Source: Inonotus obliquus
Taxonomy: Eukaryota > Basidiomycota > Agaricomycetes > Hymenochaetales > Hymenochaetaceae
DNA length: 64,000 nucleotides
Direction of reading: 5' to 3'
Assembly (NCBI GenBank): GCA_032164295.1
Contig: JAJHTX010000005.1
Span: forward strand, 2,666,001-2,730,000
Below the pieces are notes generated by a model. The model was not told where the DNA came from. It did no database searches and saw only the letters and a program-made list of their open reading frames with translations. Shown piece after piece: positions 36,572-48,174 of this stretch. How positions within the stretch are numbered: the stretch's first letter is position 1; each line of letters starts with the position of its first letter. The position numbers and the translations under genes were made by a program.

Positions 36572-37792
36572 TCAAGCCTGCATACCTTCATTGGCTAAAA
36601 TATTATCTGTCAACTCCCACAGATCCTTCGCTAATCCCTCATCAGAAGCAATCTTGCTCGTAGTGCCCAGTTTCCCGAATGGCACGAGATACGCGCCATG
36701 ATACCTCTCTTTTCCCCTTCGTAAATCTGGTTGGGCTGAGGCAATGAGCGCGGTTATCGCAGCTTGAGCCGGAGCGAGGAATGTCCACTTTATGATGAGG
36801 CGGACTATCGTCGAGAGCGGCCAGAATATTCGCCCGGCTCCCGCAATCGCACCACCACTGGCAATAGGACCGGGGTGTAAGGAGAGGACCAATATATCAG
36901 ATCCGCCATCTTCTCGTGACGGTGCAAGCCGGCGAGCTAGCTCCTTCGTCCACATCACAACTAGAAGCTTTGACAGGCAATACCTCTTGAACTGCGCGTA
37001 ATAACTATTGCTCGTGGTTGGGCCATTAAGGTCTTCCTTGCTCTTGAATTGATCCAGCTTAATATACTTGTGCCCATCGGAACCAACATTGACGATTCGT
37101 ACGTCGTTATCCAGGTTTCTCGCTGTCTGCTTCAGCAAAGGAAGAAGAAGCCTTGTAAAGAGGAACGGAGAAATATAGCTATTATAAGAGTCTCATTAAA
37201 GTCCGCCATTGATGGGAGCAGTGGATATCCCTACTTGATGGTTACAATATCTTGCACTCCTATTGCGTTGATTGAATATTCCTTCCCGAGACTTCCACGG
37301 ATTGATCAATCCTTATAAAAAAAGGTGAGTGAAAACGTACTTACCACGCAGCGTTATTGACTTTCAAATAGGGAGGATCAGATTTCAGAATGTTGTCGAT
37401 TGTGAAAGTATCAGTTGCTCATTCACCCAATTTATCCAGCCTAGACTCTCGAGCCAAGAAGTCCTCAGCGGATTTCTTAACACCCTGAGGGTCACTCAGC
37501 TCAAGCTGATGCCATATCGGTGTTCCATTTCCAGGCGCAAGACCCTCTGCCTCAAGGCGTGAAATCGTAGTGGTACCTGTCTCCTCAGTCATGGCAGCGA
37601 CATATACCGTAGCACCCTTGCGAAGGAGTCCTCTAGCTGTCGCATAGCCTAGCCCGGACCTGTCACCATAGCATGTTTTTGTTGAACAGACACGACATAT
37701 AAGAAGACGACGTACGTTGCGCCCGTAACCAGAGCTACTTTACCCGTCAGGTCACTTAGTTCGTCATCGGCGTTGAAGGTGGGAGCAGCCAT
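36572..37792 (-). CDS. Short-chain dehydrogenase/reductase with a 16-nt micro-exon
   Basis: This is a classical SDR of about 320-330 residues. The start at 37792 (MAAPTFNADDELSDLTGKVA) leads into the Rossmann motif VTGATSGLG, completed across the first intron. The micro-exon 37345-37360 supplies VNNAA, the family NNAG position. It is flanked by introns 37361-37426 and 37292-37344. Exon 37235-37291 gives GKEYSINAIGVQDIVTIN, and the next exon, starting at 37178, gives YISPFLFTRLLLPLL. The catalytic Ser lies in VRIVNVGSDGHKYI, and Tyr and Lys in YCLSK (YxxxK). NAD(P)-dependent oxidoreduction is expected. The substrate is unknown, and the long specificity loop resembles WW-domain oxidoreductase/retinol dehydrogenase-like fungal SDRs. 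The protein ends at the TGA at 36572. No frameshift was found once the micro-exon is used. Confidence 0.88.
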
Positions 37793-38850
37793 GAAGGTCA
37801 CTTTGCTTGAATTGTTGTCGATCGTAGTACAAGCTTCACTTCTATCCGTTACCCCATCCGTTATCTAGTATCTTCGTCAATTTACTTCCTGTAAGCTCCG
37901 GCAGACATATAGAGTAGCTGCTCCTAAAGTCGCCGTGTAGCAAGGTCCCTGCCAAGTAGATTATTCAGTAGGTTGACCCTCTTGTTAGGCTTAAACCATT
38001 CGCGCCGATGTACCGTAGGAGTCCATTGAGCAAAGAGTTCGTCAGACTTGGGCCTGGAAGCGTCAGCACACCCGACTCCCACAGCACTAGTTAATCCATT
38101 ATAAATTGATACATACCACCAGATTCTGTCAGATAAAAATTACAGGCAAAGAAGAGATAGTATTATCATCTTTGTCTTTCCCTGTCCTCAATCAACGAGA
38201 GCCGGTGGGCAACAATACCGTCACTGCGGCGAATTTATCCGAATCCGAATCCCTCTCTCTGACTACGTACATGCCATGGTTCCCTTCGGTATCAAGTCGT
38301 AATGTTCAAGAGTCCTTGCACGGAGGGTCGACGAGTGAGACCAGGTACGTCGCTCATTCAACTGGTTAGATCGGTTGCAAGAGCCCCGTCAGTAGCTACG
38401 TCGCGCTCTCTGGTGCTGAAAGTAGGGCATGATGCGTGCAAGAGAGAGAGATGGAAAGCGCCAGATCGTTTTGCCGAAGTTCGCATGCGTGACCAATGTG
38501 ACCACCGCGTTCATCGTCATCTTGTTCTCCTCTTTACATGCGTCCGCCGCGAAATTAGTCCTGGAAGTTGATGTTCTGATTGATACCAGGAATCAGTTAT
38601 AAGTCTGTTCTCTCGGACACTGAACCGCACGAATATTCTCGTCTGCCCTGGTTTAAACGGCCCCCGTTGCTCTTGAAACGAAACGCATAGCTGCAGACTC
38701 CGCGGTCTTGTCCCTTGCACGCTTTTTTCTCGTGCAAGGTGGCTGGGTAATATCGTTTCATCGTGTCTCGAAATGGATGAATCTCCCGAACTTCGGAGAT
38801 ATCAACAGATGGTGGATTCAATGATGGGCTGCCATGGAGCTATAATCTCG
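37793..38850. other. Intergenic stretch upstream of the dehydrogenase
   Basis: No coding sequence could be supported. Minus-strand and plus-strand frames are short, with random composition. The promoter of the dehydrogenase should lie at its left end. Confidence 0.4.
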
Positions 38851-38867
38851 AGCTGCAACATTCATCG

Positions 38868-39795
38868 TTGTTGTTGATCCTACTTCAAAGATCGGTGGAT
38901 CTATCGCAAATGAATGATCACCTATATACTACTTGCGCTCAATGTCCGGGCCCGGTTCAGTTCGAGTCACATACGGCCGCACTGGAAGCATCTTTAGTTC
39001 TTGAGAACTCTGAGGTACCGATTCGCACTATCAACGAGCTTATTGCTCTTCTCAGAAATCCGCCGTGCGTCGCTGCCGAGCTTTCCTTCTCAAATATGGA
39101 GGATTTATTTTCACGAGTCTCGCAGTGCCAACGGAATCTGTCGCTTACGAGGTCGATCTCGGGTGGTGCAATTTTTAGAGTCCGTGAGGCAACCGAGAGT
39201 TGTCCTTACTGAGGATGTAATCGACTTGATCTCGTCTCAATTCTTCCACGAACGACACAGCTTCGGCGTATTGGCACGGGCTTAGGAGGACGCGGCGACG
39301 GCATCCAAGGAAGATCTGTGTCGTTAATGCCTTGCCCACGTATGCGTGATCTGATGAACATGAGTCTCATCGCACGAGCATGGTACCACCTAGCTTTTCT
39401 ATTCTTGCAGTGTTCCATGAAGGTCGTCGGTTCTGCGGGACTTCGGTCTGCCCTCTCGAACGCCCGAGTTAGCGAGTCGTTACGTGAGTTACATGTAGTA
39501 TTCCCGAGCGGCGTCAGCCCTTCCGAGCAACAGTCAGCTACCGTACGCGAGGCACTGCTCCTGCTGCACGTACTGAAGCGAGTTCCGAACCTCGTGGCGC
39601 TTTACTTGCAGACCTCATTCACTGTCCTGGAGGATCCTGTGGACCGAGGGCATCTAATGGTTCAGCGGGAGTCCTCGCTTTACTAGCCGACATGCAGTCG
39701 CTTCGTTACCTTTGGCTAACGCACATTCCTGTACCAATGCTGGATGCTGGGAACGTGTATGCTACAACTTCGCACCGTTCTTGAGTGGACAAGAC
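38868..39795 (+). pseudogene. Possible decayed LRR-like protein fragment
   Basis: Plus-strand open frames at 38868-39212 and 39318-39686, and a third near 39665-39783, read as leucine-rich sequence in successive shifted frames. The peptides SESLRELHVVFPSG, LKRVPNLVALYLQTSF and, after a shift, ALLADMQSLRYLWLTHIPV look like consecutive irregular LRR repeats of the Agaricomycete F-box-associated type. Joining them needs a frameshift near 39670 with no GT-AG intron of normal size, so it is called a relic. No F-box and no defined start were found. Confidence 0.35.
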
Positions 39796-40404
39796 ACGGT
39801 GTGCACTGTGTGACTCGTCGCATCCCCTTTTATTCAGACTATCATTCAAGTTTATTGTTGAAAATTCTCGATCACGACAGGTTCGGGAATTAAGGATGTC
39901 TAGTTTCTGATTTTTCAGCTGTCGTTGTTGCTTTGCCCGTAGTGACACATTACCTCTACCTGAACGAACATCTAGGGGGAAAGCATTTGAGGCATCACAA
40001 CTGTGTCACTGAGTTATAGCCCCTAAGCGATATAACGTTGCAGGCGAAGTAATTGATGTCTGGCGTCTAAGCTGCCTGGGTATTGGCAATTTAGGGACGT
40101 TCCGCACGACATCCCGATTCTGTAATCGAAATCTGAGTCCATGCTTGCTGAATCCGCTGTTTATCATTGTCATGAAGTAGGTTTGTGCTTCCCACCCTTT
40201 ATCATGCGCTTATAACGGGACATCAGGATGGATTCAAAGCTTGATCAGACAAAGGGACCCGTCATCGGACTGTGACATTCGTTGCAATTTTTTTGTGGAG
40301 TAAATACAAGGAAAGCGTCTCCGACCCTCGTCCTTACACACCACTGCATATAACTAATGCATTCCGAGCATGATAGCCACGCGCCTCTTCCTAAAGGCCA
40401 ATTT
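39796..40404. other. Intergenic: 3' flank of the GH92 gene
   Basis: No gene or repeat was recognised. The sequence is AT-rich with dispersed short open frames only. Confidence 0.4.
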
Positions 40405-43400
40405 TCATCGCACAGACGCAAACCCACCCTTCGAAACCGACTCTGGCAAACTCCCAGCACAATTATCCACCTCATCCTTATCCCCCGTCAAAGTGATTTC
40501 GATCTCCCCTCCAAGCCTAAACGTATCATAAAAATCAAAATGACACCGCGACTCAGCCGGTTTCCCGTTAATTGTGACATTCTGGACGTAAGCAGCAACT
40601 CCCTGCGGGATCTTGTGCTGTACGGAACGAGAGTCGAAGTTATGCACGGTGACGGTCGTACTGGTGTTGAGGAAATCGTTGTGTATTGTGTATTTGGGAG
40701 TGAATGGTGAGAGAATGAGGAGTTGAGAAGTACTTGTAACTGGGTATGAATTTGGTACGCTAAGTTCTACTGTCAAATCCGTGCCGATTTATGCGTACCT
40801 GGGTAAAGACCGAGTAAGTGGAAGATGAGAAGGGTCGCCATAGCGGCTTGATCATCGTTTCCAGGCAGTCCAGCAGGTGCTAAGCGTATATTCAGTCATC
40901 TGTTCTATCAGAATTTACGAAACCAGACGCACTGATATCAAAGTTTGTGAACACGACATCGCGAACTCGGTCAACCGATTTCGTTGGCCTGTTTGCATAG
41001 TGATATCCGACGGGAGTCTGAGATTAGGTATGTCGGAAAGATGTCAGGGGATATTTCTTGAAGAGGAATACATACCTGGAAGGATGGTTCGTTCCCAGCC
41101 AAGAAGTAGCCTGCCTCAAAAAAGTGGTCAACACGCCTTACGAACGTCTCCTATAAATTTACCAGCACCAAGCAAGACGTATGAGCATATTTTCCAAAAC
41201 AGATACAGAACCGAATACGTGCATCGCCGCCCATCAACTCAATCAAATGCGCCGTGTCATGAGGCGCAAAAAAAGAGTATTCCCATGAGCTAGACTCGTA
41301 GAACCCAGTCTCATCATCCTCCAACCAGCACGTGCGGGAAGAATTCGTATCCTGAGGCGAGCAGTTCGTAGGGTCGCCATGCACAAAAGTCCCATTTGGG
41401 AGACGTTTCTGCATGAAGCCTTTGAAGCCATCACTTTGCACCGTAGGATCCCATAGATTCCGGTACGACTTTCGAACCAAATTTTGTCAGTAGAGGACGA
41501 GCTGCTGGGGAAAGATGGGGGGACGTACTAAAGAACGGTTAGTGTACAATTCTACATCCGCAGTGTTGTTCAGCAGTAAAGCGACTTGACGAACACCAAA
41601 GTCGTTGAACGCATACTACCAGAATCTATGTAAATATATCTGGACATAACAGACATGGCCTACTTACTTCCAGCGTTCGACTTCCCTCGCGAGTCTGCTG
41701 ACCAGTACTCGACGGATCAAACACAGCAAATGGTACATATCCGTACTGTCTGTGTAACGAATATGTTACTGTCTGTGAGCAACTGGTGAAAGCAGTATGA
41801 GAAACGTGGATAGCATACTTATAGACATTGACCTGTCGCCCATGGATGTTCCACTCAGGTGGGTTCAATTCCGCATCAGTCTTCAGCGCTGAGTAGATCT
41901 CATTGATGTCAACGCCAAGTTGCGCAGCTTCGTTATGATATGTAATCGCGAAGTGTGATACGATATTGTCACCGTCTGAGCCTGCAGGTAATCGTACTCG
42001 GTATTCATGATGCTAATAGATCACAAAGAGGGGACTGACCTCCCTGTGTCCAACCTGGAAGATTATTTGACCTGCACTCCGGCAGCCATCCCGTCTTTCT
42101 CCACCCATCAATATAGCTTTCGGTGATTTCGGCAAAATCGTTTGGGGAGTGTAGTGCCATTAGCGGATAGACGGTGCGAAACTATTCATACCGTGTTAAC
42201 TCCGCTTGTCAAACGTATACACCTGAGACTTGCCGTATCCCAGCTAAGATCCGTCGACTTTCAGCAGATAGTGCGAAGAGACTTGGATTCCGAGAACATA
42301 CCTACAGTAAAGAGAGTCGAAGTATGGTGATGTGGTATCCGCGAATGCGCCTTGTGTTTCTCCAGTAGCGTTATTCTGCAGAACGCCCGTCACGTTCACT
42401 CGGCCATTTTGGGATAGTGCAACAAATGAGACTTACAGGTGTTAGAAACGATCTGTATAGCGATGAATACACCATCTCCGTAATATTTGGCGGGGTATTT
42501 AGTACATCAATCTCAATCCTCCTCAGCTTCTCCTGCCAAAGCGCCTTCGAAAGCGCGAGGATTTCCTCGAACGTCGCATCCCCCACTTCACTTTCCGCAT
42601 TCGCGCACGCTTGTTCGGCAGACACGAACGAGACACCGACGCGTATAGTCACGGTGTCTGTATTCTCTGCGAATGAGAAAAGCGCACCGGATTGATAGGG
42701 CGTGCCACCAAACAAGTTGAATGAGAGATTCAAGTGTGTAACACCAAGCACTTTTTGGTCCAAACCAAAACTACATGAAACGAGGTAAAAGAGCAATTCG
42801 CACTGTTAGTTTCGGTCAAACGGTCGAACGATAAAGATAAGATAAGTAAAGAATGAATTCCAAGACATACGTGTCGCCGGTCCACATGCCGAACTCGTCA
42901 AGCTGCTGTGAGCCATTTCCATTGGTGAGAAGATCATAGCACGCAAAGCCTTGATAACGGAAGGAAGGTGGCCCGAAACTACACATCATCCATTAATTAT
43001 TCAATCTCATTCTCTCCTATACTTCCGTCAAATGCACTGCGCACCTTGGACCCCAATAGCCTCCTATGGTAATTCTACCAGCTTCCGGATCAGTATCCAT
43101 AGTACCGCCGGCAAAACTCGCAGGTAAGTCATTTGCAAGGTCAAGTACGAAGTACGGTTTGCTCCCAGAAGGAAACGTAAACCTTTCAAGACCGGCCCGC
43201 CTCGTTGACGTGGCCTCCATTTTGATTTCATTATCCATTGTCTGTGAGAAATACCCTGGAAGGGCGTCTGTAGGAGGCGAGATTCGGAAGAAGACCAGAA
43301 GTTAGCTCATGGCATGTGGAAAAGCGGGGCAACGTAATGATACGGAGGAATAGTTAAGAAGACGTACCGTCTGTGTCGTTCTTTCGGAACCGTTCACGAT

Positions 43401-44116
43401 CGGCAAGTCGAGTTGTGCAAGTGTCGAACCCGCCAGGACACAGCAGAGGCATAATCTCAAAATTTCCATAGGATCCTGCGGCAACGAAATAGTTCAAGCT
43501 ACGATCGCGCCTGAAGTCTGAAGGAGACCTCACCCAGAGTTGATCCTGTTCCGCTATCATGTAACGGACTCAATCCACGGATTCTCCGAGTTGGATCAGT
43601 GACATATCCTTTTTGCCGATTTCTCCATTGAGCATACGACCTCAACCACAGATAGCTTCACCTCACCTGCTGGCGAATATCCTGTAAGGTCCGTCGAGAA
43701 CTTCACCTACACGGCGTCACAGATAAGCTTGAGTGCAAGCAAAGCGAGGTAAGGCGCCAGCTCACCATACCGAAAGGGACGGATGCTCCAGGGCTAATGA
43801 TTACCGTTGACTACTGCTCGCGATCGTTCAAAAAGCAGAGACGCACCAGACATTTCCAAGGTTGTCTTGAATACGTTTGATCAGCATTGAAGTGCGAATG
43901 TCAATCCAATTCAGTGAGCACACCTGTTCCAATGAAGGGATTCACGAAAGCTGTATAATCAATGTCAGTCCCATTCGTGGGGTTAACAGCTGCAATTGCC
44001 GCTTCGATCCTTCTCTGGACTTCAGGGGACGGCTGTGCATTCACAGAGAGACGGAAAGAAAGCAAGGATAGCAGAGTCAAGGAAGAGGTCAATCCCAGAG
44101 GAAGAAAGCGACCCAT
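40405..44116 (-). CDS. Secreted GH92 alpha-mannosidase
   Basis: GH92 enzymes are calcium-dependent, inverting exo-alpha-mannosidases, mostly alpha-1,2, acting on N- or O-glycans. The start at 44116 (MGRFLPLGLTSSLTLLSLLS) is a clear signal peptide ending near VNAQ. Domain order follows the family: FVNPFIGT then DNLGNVCPGASVPFGMV across two introns, GYSPAGYVTDPTRRIRGLSP, GSYGNFEIMPLLCPGGF, TPYQSGALFSF, YSSLYRSFLTPNN, DTFRTFYPLMALHSPNDF, EAGYFLAGNEPSFQTPVGYHY, and GLPGNDDQAAMATLLIFHLL. The Glu of GNEP and the Asp pair of GNDD lie at the positions of the catalytic and calcium-binding acids. The coding length is about 800 residues over many small exons, the usual fungal size. N-glycosylation sequons are frequent. 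Likely roles are mannoprotein or cell-wall glycan turnover, or nutrient release. Confidence 0.93.
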
Positions 44117-46053
44117 CTTGAGGGAGCTGCTGAGAAGTCGACTTCGCTTTCACAAACCCTCCTCATTAAAGTCGACATTTTATATCTGTCTACGATATTC
44201 TTTGAGAAACCCTCCAGAAGCATAGCAAGTCAAAGTGGGGGATATAATCAGGTCAATCAGAGTCAGGCCAGATGCGGATAAATGGACTAACCTGTAAAAC
44301 CACGTGGATTCAGCGGCGCGATGGCCGGAAAGAACGAGAGGAAGGTATAGAATCTCAAGTTCGTATAGTGACAGAGTACCAGGAGAATACCAAATTGTCG
44401 CATTTGATCTCAATGTTATGGAAGTCGAAGTACGCGGAGATACAGCGTTATATTGCTAGCGAACATCGCAAGAGTCCTAATCGAGCGTCATTCAAAGTAC
44501 GCACATTTAAAGGTGATCTGCTGTATACTATGTACTAGGCAGTTGATGGATTTGAAGACGTCTTTGGTCCGCGAAACAGAATTTCACAGGTAACAGATTG
44601 CGGCGTGTGTGGATTGCTGAAAGTCCTCCTTCTGGAAATCGCTCACATGACTTTGCAGCTGCAGCAGCAGTACTAAGTACTAGTCGCGTCGTGCGACGCG
44701 CATTTCCAATGCCGTTCAGACCGAGTCAGACCGCATTTACTGTATGGGGTGATAGTAGTCTTCATGCTGCGAGTCAGTCACGGAGAGGGAAAACATGAAA
44801 TCCATGTGGACCACTTGCCTTCCTATGTGCCAAGGAAATGCGCTAGTATCCGGATCGGTGAGGAATGCCCCGGATATTGCAATTGATCCATGGATCTTTC
44901 AACAGCAAAGCACATTCCATATTATTGGATGCGGAATTCTTGCTAATTATTCTGTTCTTGCAATCCCCATAAATCTGGTTTTTCCTGATGATGCCAGTAT
45001 CTGCGATCACTCTATTGCGTGCTTCCGCGAATGCGGACTCTTGACTGTCTGTGGGTGCAAAGGCGGACTATCCGGCACCGGGACAGTACTAGTGATGCAA
45101 ATAACCAAATGCACTACACTGGGGCCACTATCATTCAAGCAGGGTGGTTACACGACATTTATCTTTGGTCCGCACCGCAAATTCATAGCTCCAGAAGGAC
45201 CAGAACATTTTCACATCTATTTGATTTGCATGATCGGCCAAGCGATTGCATGCCTTTACATTCAGTCTTTTTACAGGGAACCTGGCCACTCCAACTGTGC
45301 TCTTCAAAGTTCACAGAATTGACTCCTCGTCCAGAGAGCCTTACTGGGCTCTACCTCACTATAGACAGCATTTTACCCAATTTCACGGCTTGTTACTCCT
45401 ATCGCGCCTTCTCGTTCCGGCCACTCAACTTTCTAAGCTCACATTAATCCTCGCCTCTCCAACGACAAGGTTTCCGCGCCTTAGTACCCTTCCGGGAAAC
45501 GTACGAGAAGTTCCCGTCGAGAACTACATGTTCATGTCTGGAGCCGACCTCGACGATGCGAAGTGAAGCCCAATCACAGCATTCTTGATTTCGATTGAAT
45601 GTTGTCGGTCAGAGGGCCCGTTGTTCTGACATTTCATCAGCCGCTCTCAGGCTCTCCATTCCGATGACTATAGGTTTGTGATATTGTCTGAATTTCTTCC
45701 GCTGTTCCAATCATGTTCGGTGTGCCTTGTGTATGATGTCTAGTGACCAACATTTCTATCTGATAAGTCAAGAAGACGGCCTGCCTTGCATGTAATGATG
45801 ATGTACCATTGAAACATAAGAGCCATTATGTCATCAGTGATGGGAATGCAGTGATACTCAACATTTTCAGACTCAGACGATACGGACGGAACGGATCAAT
45901 TTTTTTGACCAATACTCCCGGCTTGGCGTTACAGAGTCAATTCGTTTCGACTGGTATTTGCTATAAAACACACAGAGGCACGTCCGAATATAATGCACCG
46001 AACTGCTTTGCAAGCTTTTGAAAGATCTAAATTCGAGTTCTGCGGTTGGTAGA
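44117..46053. other. Divergent intergenic region between GH92 and aminotransferase
   Basis: This 1.9-kb gap must hold the promoters of the minus-strand GH92 gene and the plus-strand aminotransferase. Plus-strand open frames at 44795-45322, 45019-45447 and 45246-45566 overlap one another, lack known motifs and have no consistent splice joins, so none is annotated. A GCAGCTGCAGCAGCAG trinucleotide run lies at 44656-44671. Confidence 0.4.
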
Positions 46054-48174
46054 ATGACGACGGTGGTACATGCGAATGGGTCTGCTCTCCATGTCGATGG
46101 ATCGACCAAGGTGGGTAGCGCGTTCATTGTGTATACTAGCTCATGAGCTTCATGTTCTATAGATATCCCACTCGGATGGCATACCGATTGAGGTCGCAGC
46201 AACGCCAAGCCCTGAGCAGCAGGATGGCGTGAAACATCTCCCAGCAAGCTTCTATGCTTCTTTCATCTCTGCTGAGGCGAGGAGTCGGATGCCCAACTCA
46301 AGTTCGTAACACTCATAGTACAATCTGAAGACTAATGGGTTTGAAATGTATATACAGTTCGAGGTCTTTTCCCACTCGAGAAAGTCCCGGGCGTAATCTC
46401 TCTCCTTGCAGGGAAACCCAACCCCGAGACGTTCCCAATTTCAAATCTTCAACTCACTGTACGCGCTCCTCCACCTCCTAACAACATCTCGTCCGAAATC
46501 TCCGCCTCAACGCCTTCACGTTCATCTCTGACTCCAAAAGAAACGACATTAGATATCTCCGGATCGAGGATCGCAGACGGATTGCAGTATGGTTCGACGG
46601 CGGGATATGAACCATTGATCGCTTGGTGTGAAGGTTTACAGCAGTATGCGCACGGACGAGTGAAGTGTGAAGGATGGAGGGTTTCTATCGGGGCTGGCTC
46701 ACAAGATTTGTTGTATAAGGTATGCTTCTTCTTTTCCTTAAGTACTTTATTTATTTCTAAGCTCTGATCGGCATGACTTTACTCCAGGCATTTAATGCCC
46801 TTGTTAACCCGGGAGACTATGTTCTAGTCGAATCGCCTATCTACTCGTATGTCCACTTATGAAAAGCAATATCGTATCTGTTATTGATCCCAAGCTACAA
46901 TCAGTGGTGTAATCCCCATACTGGCCACATTACGAGGGGAAATTGTTTGTAAGTTTTCGGCGTTCCTCCACTCATTTTAATTGAAACCTAAACCTCGTCC
47001 ACCTAGCTGTTGATACGGATTCAAATGGTATTAAATCCTCGTCATTGAGACAGATATTGGAGAACTGGCCCCAGTTGCGACCATACCCGAAGTTCTTGTA
47101 CACCGTCCCTGTTTGTATCTTCGTGCATATTCTACTTGTCTATCAACTCATTGAATCCAGTTTGGAGGCAACCCAACCGGGTTAACAACGTCCAAAGAAC
47201 GTCGCCATGAAGTACTCGAACTAGCTAAAACGTACAACTTCCTCATCTTAGAAGGTCAGCCATCGACACGATAGTTCACCTCTTTCCTCTTTCCAACCTA
47301 TGTACTAACGCTTTATATTCTTATATCTCTAAACCAAGACGACCCATACTATTTCTTGTACTACGGCAAAGATCCTCGTCCCTCGTCTTATTTCTCGCTT
47401 GAGCGCGAGTTGGGGGAAGTAGGCCGAGTATTACGATTTGATAGTATGTCGAAGATCCTCTCTGCGGGGATACGTATTGGTTTCGCTTCGGGACCGAGAC
47501 CGATCCTAGATGCTATGGACCTGCACGTATGTGTCTCTTTACCCTTGCCTCAATGGCATCACAATACCAAAAAGAAATTCCCTGAACAAATATTTCTGAT
47601 CTGGAATTTGTATAGACTGCTTCAGCGAATCTTCAAGTATCTTCCCTTACGCAAGTGATCGTGCTTGCTGTCCTAGAGTCCTACGGGTACGACGGATTTG
47701 TGAGACACACCGAGAGAGTCTCGGAGTTTTATTGTCAGAGACGGGATGTTTTTGAAGAGGCCATGCATCGCCAGCTAGGCGGTCTAGCAGAATGGACGAC
47801 GCCTGAAGCTGGGATGTTCTTCTGGTTCGTCTCTCTCTACCTCCCTACCTACCTAGCAAATCTCCAGACCAGATACTTAATATCTCAACGTACACAGGTT
47901 CAAACTCCTCCTAAACCCTCCTTCTATCAATACCAATACCAATACCAATACCAATAACCCCCAAATCCAACTCGAAGAAGATTCCGAAGAACTCATCAGT
48001 TCAAAGGCATTCCAAAACGGTGTTCTCGCTTTACCAGGGACGTCTTTCTTACCAGGAGGCGGCAGGACTTCATACGTTCGTGCTTCGTTTAGTCTTGTTG
48101 AGTTGGGGGATGTCGAGGAGGCTTTGAGGAGGCTGAGAGAAGTTATTTTGAAGGAGAGGGAAGGGAGGGAATGA
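46054..48174 (+). CDS. PLP-dependent aminotransferase, Aro8-like (fold type I)
   Basis: This family transfers amino groups from aromatic amino acids, kynurenine or 2-aminoadipate to 2-oxo acids. The start is the ATG at 46054 (MTTVVHANGSALHVDGSTK), spliced to HLPASFYASFISAEARSRMP, then GLFPLEKVPGVISLLAGKPN. Conserved parts include LQYGSTAGYEPLIAWC, GAGSQDLLYKAFNALVNPGD, YTVPFGGNPTGLTTS, LILEDDPYYFLYYG and the PLP lysine in FDSMSKILSAGIRIGFASGP. The C-terminal domain has TPEAGMFFWFKLLLN, then a short Asn-Thr repeat, and GVLALPGTSFLPGG, then YVRASFSL. There are about ten exons and roughly 500 residues, as in yeast Aro8. No targeting signal is obvious, so a cytosolic enzyme is likely. Preference between aromatic and aminoadipate substrates cannot be read from sequence alone. 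Confidence 0.92.
47928..47957 (+). repeat. In-frame hexanucleotide repeat (CAATAC)n
   Basis: Four perfect CAATAC units plus one CAATAA unit lie inside the last exon of the aminotransferase. They encode alternating Asn-Thr residues between the WFKLLLNPP strand and the acidic QLEEDSEEL segment. Length change in whole units would keep the frame. Confidence 0.85.

Noticed and set aside
40405..44116. Idea that GH92, ALG12 and the galactose genes form one sugar cluster
   Set aside because: They act in different compartments on different substrates and lie up to 35 kb apart with unrelated genes between, so chance proximity is simpler.
44795..45566. Overlapping open frames between the GH92 and aminotransferase genes
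   Set aside because: They lie in different frames over the same bases, lack motifs, and cannot be spliced into one protein.
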